DNA from: Lysinibacillus odysseyi
Lineage (GTDB): Bacteria; Bacillota; Bacilli; Bacillales_A; Planococcaceae
Direction of reading: 5' to 3'
DNA length: 64,000 nucleotides
NCBI GenBank assembly: GCA_014595895.1
Contig: JABUKB010000001.1
Coordinates: 744,001 to 808,000 of the forward strand
Each line of letters begins with the position of its first letter. Position 1 is the first letter of the stretch. Positions 62,228 through 64,000 of this stretch are shown piece by piece. The position numbers and the translations under genes were made by a program. The notes below the pieces were generated by a model. The model was not told the DNA's origin and ran no database searches. It was given only the letters and a program-made list of their open reading frames with translations.

Positions 62228-62479
62228 TTGAAGAAAACATTTAATACACTAGATAAAGTACGTGTTGTAATTGTCTTCTTGTCATTACTAATAGCTATTT
62301 TCGCCTCTATGGATGGTTATTACTGGTTAATAAATATAGTGTTCATATTACTAGCCTTAAATTTAATTATTATGGGGATACAGGGTTTCTCTGAAAATAA
62401 AACAACAATTTTTTCATATCTGATTCTAGGAATAGCTTTGCTTATAATTTACCTTTCAATAGCACATCTCTTGAATTAA
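62228..62479 (+). CDS. small three-helix membrane protein (possibly DUF3953)
   Basis: 83 residues from TTG 62228 (SD AAAGGGG). Helices at about 12-28, 32-52 and 60-80; the pattern resembles DUF3953 (YczI-like), but the match is by eye. Unknown function. The two short genes downstream run in the same direction. Confidence 0.6.
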   Translation: MKKTFNTLDKVRVVIVFLSLLIAIFASMDGYYWLINIVFILLALNLIIMGIQGFSENKTTIFSYLILGIALLIIYLSIAHLLN

Positions 62480-62617
62480 TTGAACGTTTCATTCAACAAG
62501 TCTATTCAAAACGTGCCCAAATACCGGTTTGGAAAGGTTATACTTCAATTAACACAGCAGGTTATTACATTAAGAAAACTAAATGTACTTAAAAAAGTTC
62601 ATGAATGAGGTGTGAAA

Positions 62618-62785
62618 ATGAGCGATGATACAAATAAGCATAGTGTTGGGCATACGATTTTTAAACCAACGAGAGTACGTCATAAATATCCTCTTATCGA
62701 TTTAGTTAAGCAACAAGTAACGTGTAATGTTGTATACAAAGAGAACACATATATGACGGTATATGATAAAAATTTGGCATCTTAA
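62618..62785 (+). CDS. 55-residue unknown protein
   Basis: SD GAGGTG 5 bases before ATG 62618. Reads MSDDTNKHSVGHTIFKPTRV and continues HKYPLIDLVKQQVTCNVVY; soluble, mixed charge. It may be a real small protein or the N-terminus of a lost longer gene. Not recognised. Confidence 0.45.
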   Translation: MSDDTNKHSVGHTIFKPTRVRHKYPLIDLVKQQVTCNVVYKENTYMTVYDKNLAS

Positions 62786-62831
62786 AATGACTAAAGCCGT
62801 TGATAAATAAAGGTTTAAAGAGGAGAATCAT

Positions 62832-63260
62832 ATGAAAAAATCCACATATAGATTATTTTCAATTGCTAGCATTTTCATTCTTGCAGGTTGTAGTGCGCAA
62901 AATGCAGATTTGACTTGTACTAGAATATTTGGTGAGAACGACAGTCATGTTTCAAAATATTCATTTGAAGACGGAAAAGCTTATCTTTTTGATACGATGA
63001 TTACAGTGCCAGCTACTGGCATAGAGGATCCAATCATTTTTCAAAAAGAATTCAATAAGATTAATGATATAACGGGTTGTACGGGGAGATTTGAAACGAA
63101 AGAAGACGGCTCTCATACATCACAACAAGTGTGTAATTTTAACGAAATGTCAGATGAAGATATTAAAGCGGTGTACATGGATAAGAGGGAAGCGTTACAA
63201 AATACTCGAAAAGAAATTATTAAACATTATGAATATGATGAAGGTATGAAGTGTGAATAA
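62832..63260 (+). CDS. lipoprotein, unknown
   Basis: 142 residues. Signal with lipobox LAGC (Cys20). Three further Cys in the mature part (CTRIFGEND; ITGCTGRF; QQVCNFNEM) and one near the C-terminus (MKCE) could form disulphides. No family is certain. SD AGAGGAG. Confidence 0.8.
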   Translation: MKKSTYRLFSIASIFILAGCSAQNADLTCTRIFGENDSHVSKYSFEDGKAYLFDTMITVPATGIEDPIIFQKEFNKINDITGCTGRFETKEDGSHTSQQVCNFNEMSDEDIKAVYMDKREALQNTRKEIIKHYEYDEGMKCE

Positions 63261-63676
63261 TAAATGTTTGAATATATGTGTTTAGAATTTAACGATTGTC
63301 TTTTTAATCATGTTCGGAAAAGCTTTAATTTTTAACCTTACTTTATAGTAGGAGATTATATTTTATCTTCTAATGAGTAAATCAGTGGTTACAAGACCGC
63401 TAGAGGCAAAAATGCAGAAAGATTAAATAAGGGCTACCAATCCTTAATCCAAATGCTTAAGCAAAAAATCTAGTTTTTAGAACAATTTAGAGACCTTGAG
63501 TAAAAACATCCCAGTAATTATACTGAAATTTACAATCTTAGCATTTAACCATAACAAGGTTAAGTGCTTTCTTTATTTTTTATTCTTACATATAGAAAAG
63601 AACCCATTTCTTCTAAAATGGATTCTTTTTATTTTTTGAAGAATTCTTTATTTCAAAACTAAATGTACCTATTACA
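63261..63676. other. gene-free stretch with a bidirectional terminator
   Basis: A hairpin at 63596-63629 (AAAAGAA-C-CCATTT pairing with AAATGG-A-TTCTTTT) has T-rich sequence on both sides and serves the convergent genes. Short frames near 63360-63470 lack starts and look like remnants. Confidence 0.55.
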
Positions 63677-64000
63677 CTAATTGCTACTCGTGTCTAGTTC
63701 ACTATTGTTTTCAACCCTCTTACCTATGCTCTTCGCAGATTTTAAAGCGGATAATCCCAGCATTACAAAGGAGATGAGCCCCATTCCTCCCATAACGCCC
63801 ATTCCGTTTTCAAAAAGCCCTTTGTTAAAGAATAAAATATTTCTTAATTCTTCTAAGCTAAAACGAAACGGAACCCAAGAGTACAGATAATCTTTTGTGA
63901 TAGTTGGCAACATTTCTGGAGCCATCGTTAAAATGGGCATTGCAAATAAAAATAGCAAAATGAGTATCGGTGACGCTAAATAGCCAATCAAATTCAGCAA
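63677..64000 (-). CDS. ABC-2-type membrane protein, C-terminal part
   Basis: The frame runs off the window edge, so only the last 107 or so residues are seen. Two membrane helices: about 8-28 (PILILLFLFAMPILTMAPEM) and 66-88. Between them a periplasmic-type loop (LPTITKDYLYSWVPFRFSLE) resembles the C-terminus of YhgE/DUF3533-type ABC-2 transport proteins. The first codon in the window (TTG) is probably not the start. Confidence 0.55.
   Translation of the reverse strand: MLNLIGYLASPILILLFLFAMPILTMAPEMLPTITKDYLYSWVPFRFSLEELRNILFFNKGLFENGMGVMGGMGLISFVMLGLSALKSAKSIGKRVENNSELDTSSN

Noticed and set aside
1-64000. CRISPR array, tRNA/rRNA genes, intact transposase, riboswitch
   Set aside because: I looked for regularly spaced repeats, cloverleaf-like sequence, transposase motifs and long conserved leaders by eye and saw none I could defend; a tRNAscan, ISfinder or Rfam search would be decisive.

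Overview
The window is AT-rich, closely packed DNA from a low-GC, endospore-forming Gram-positive bacterium, most likely a Lysinibacillus/Solibacillus-type member of the Planococcaceae. The evidence is diaminopimelate dehydrogenase, a Bacillus-type yng leucine-degradation operon, cotJABC, spoVS- and yjcZ-type sporulation genes, an S-layer-homology (SLH) exported enzyme, strong Shine-Dalgarno (SD) sites with frequent GTG/TTG starts, and many rho-independent terminators. I saw no tRNA, rRNA, CRISPR array, intact insertion sequence or prophage. The taxonomic call is an inference from gene content.

Layout. 1-2.4 kb: end of ddh, an unknown gene coupled to purU, and a tiny membrane protein. 2.8-11.3 kb: a TetR regulator, then a seven-gene operon (acyl-CoA dehydrogenase, acyl-CoA synthetase, biotin carboxylase, biotin carrier, HMG-CoA lyase, enoyl-CoA hydratase, carboxyltransferase). 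Its order is that of B. subtilis yngJ-I-HA-HB-G-F-E, and it can take branched acyl-CoA (leucine/isovalerate) to acetyl-CoA and acetoacetate. A perfect 14-bp palindrome lies between regulator and operon. 11.4-16.6 kb: a GIY-YIG nuclease, an SDR, an MFS pump, a small basic protein, and an ECF sigma factor with an unusual three-segment membrane partner. 16.6-19.5 kb: short genes, including a holin-like protein, a spoVS paralogue and a broken sigma-like ORF. 19.7-31.2 kb: a secreted M28 peptidase, a YflT-type stress protein (both behind SigB-like promoters), a thioesterase, an AidB-like dehydrogenase, a sugar epimerase, an SLH-hydrolase and membrane proteins.

31.4-43.8 kb: intact thyA, then a block holding CzcD and a Cys-rich copper-binding protein, sporulation-type genes (coat-like protein, YjcZ, two DUF421 proteins, cotJABC) and a Ca-type P-ATPase. 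The block ends in gene debris that includes two separate thyA fragments in scrambled order. 43.9-51.7 kb: DUF2062, pssA, DUF4304, a second ECF sigma/anti-sigma pair, a chemoreceptor and signal peptidase I. 52.4-64 kb: lipoproteins, a PadR/membrane-sensor pair, an SDR, an HTH regulator divergent from a beta-lactamase-like membrane protein with Fur-box-like palindromes between them, a multi-hairpin intergenic element, more lipoproteins, and the edge of an ABC-2-type membrane protein.

The least ordinary features are: the scrambled thyA fragments bounding a metal/sporulation block; the multi-hairpin element near 60.4-60.55 kb; several genes with good SD sites or conserved N-termini but no canonical start codon (ACG at 29313, ATT at 19148, none near 22009); the first ECF locus; and the Fur-like palindrome.
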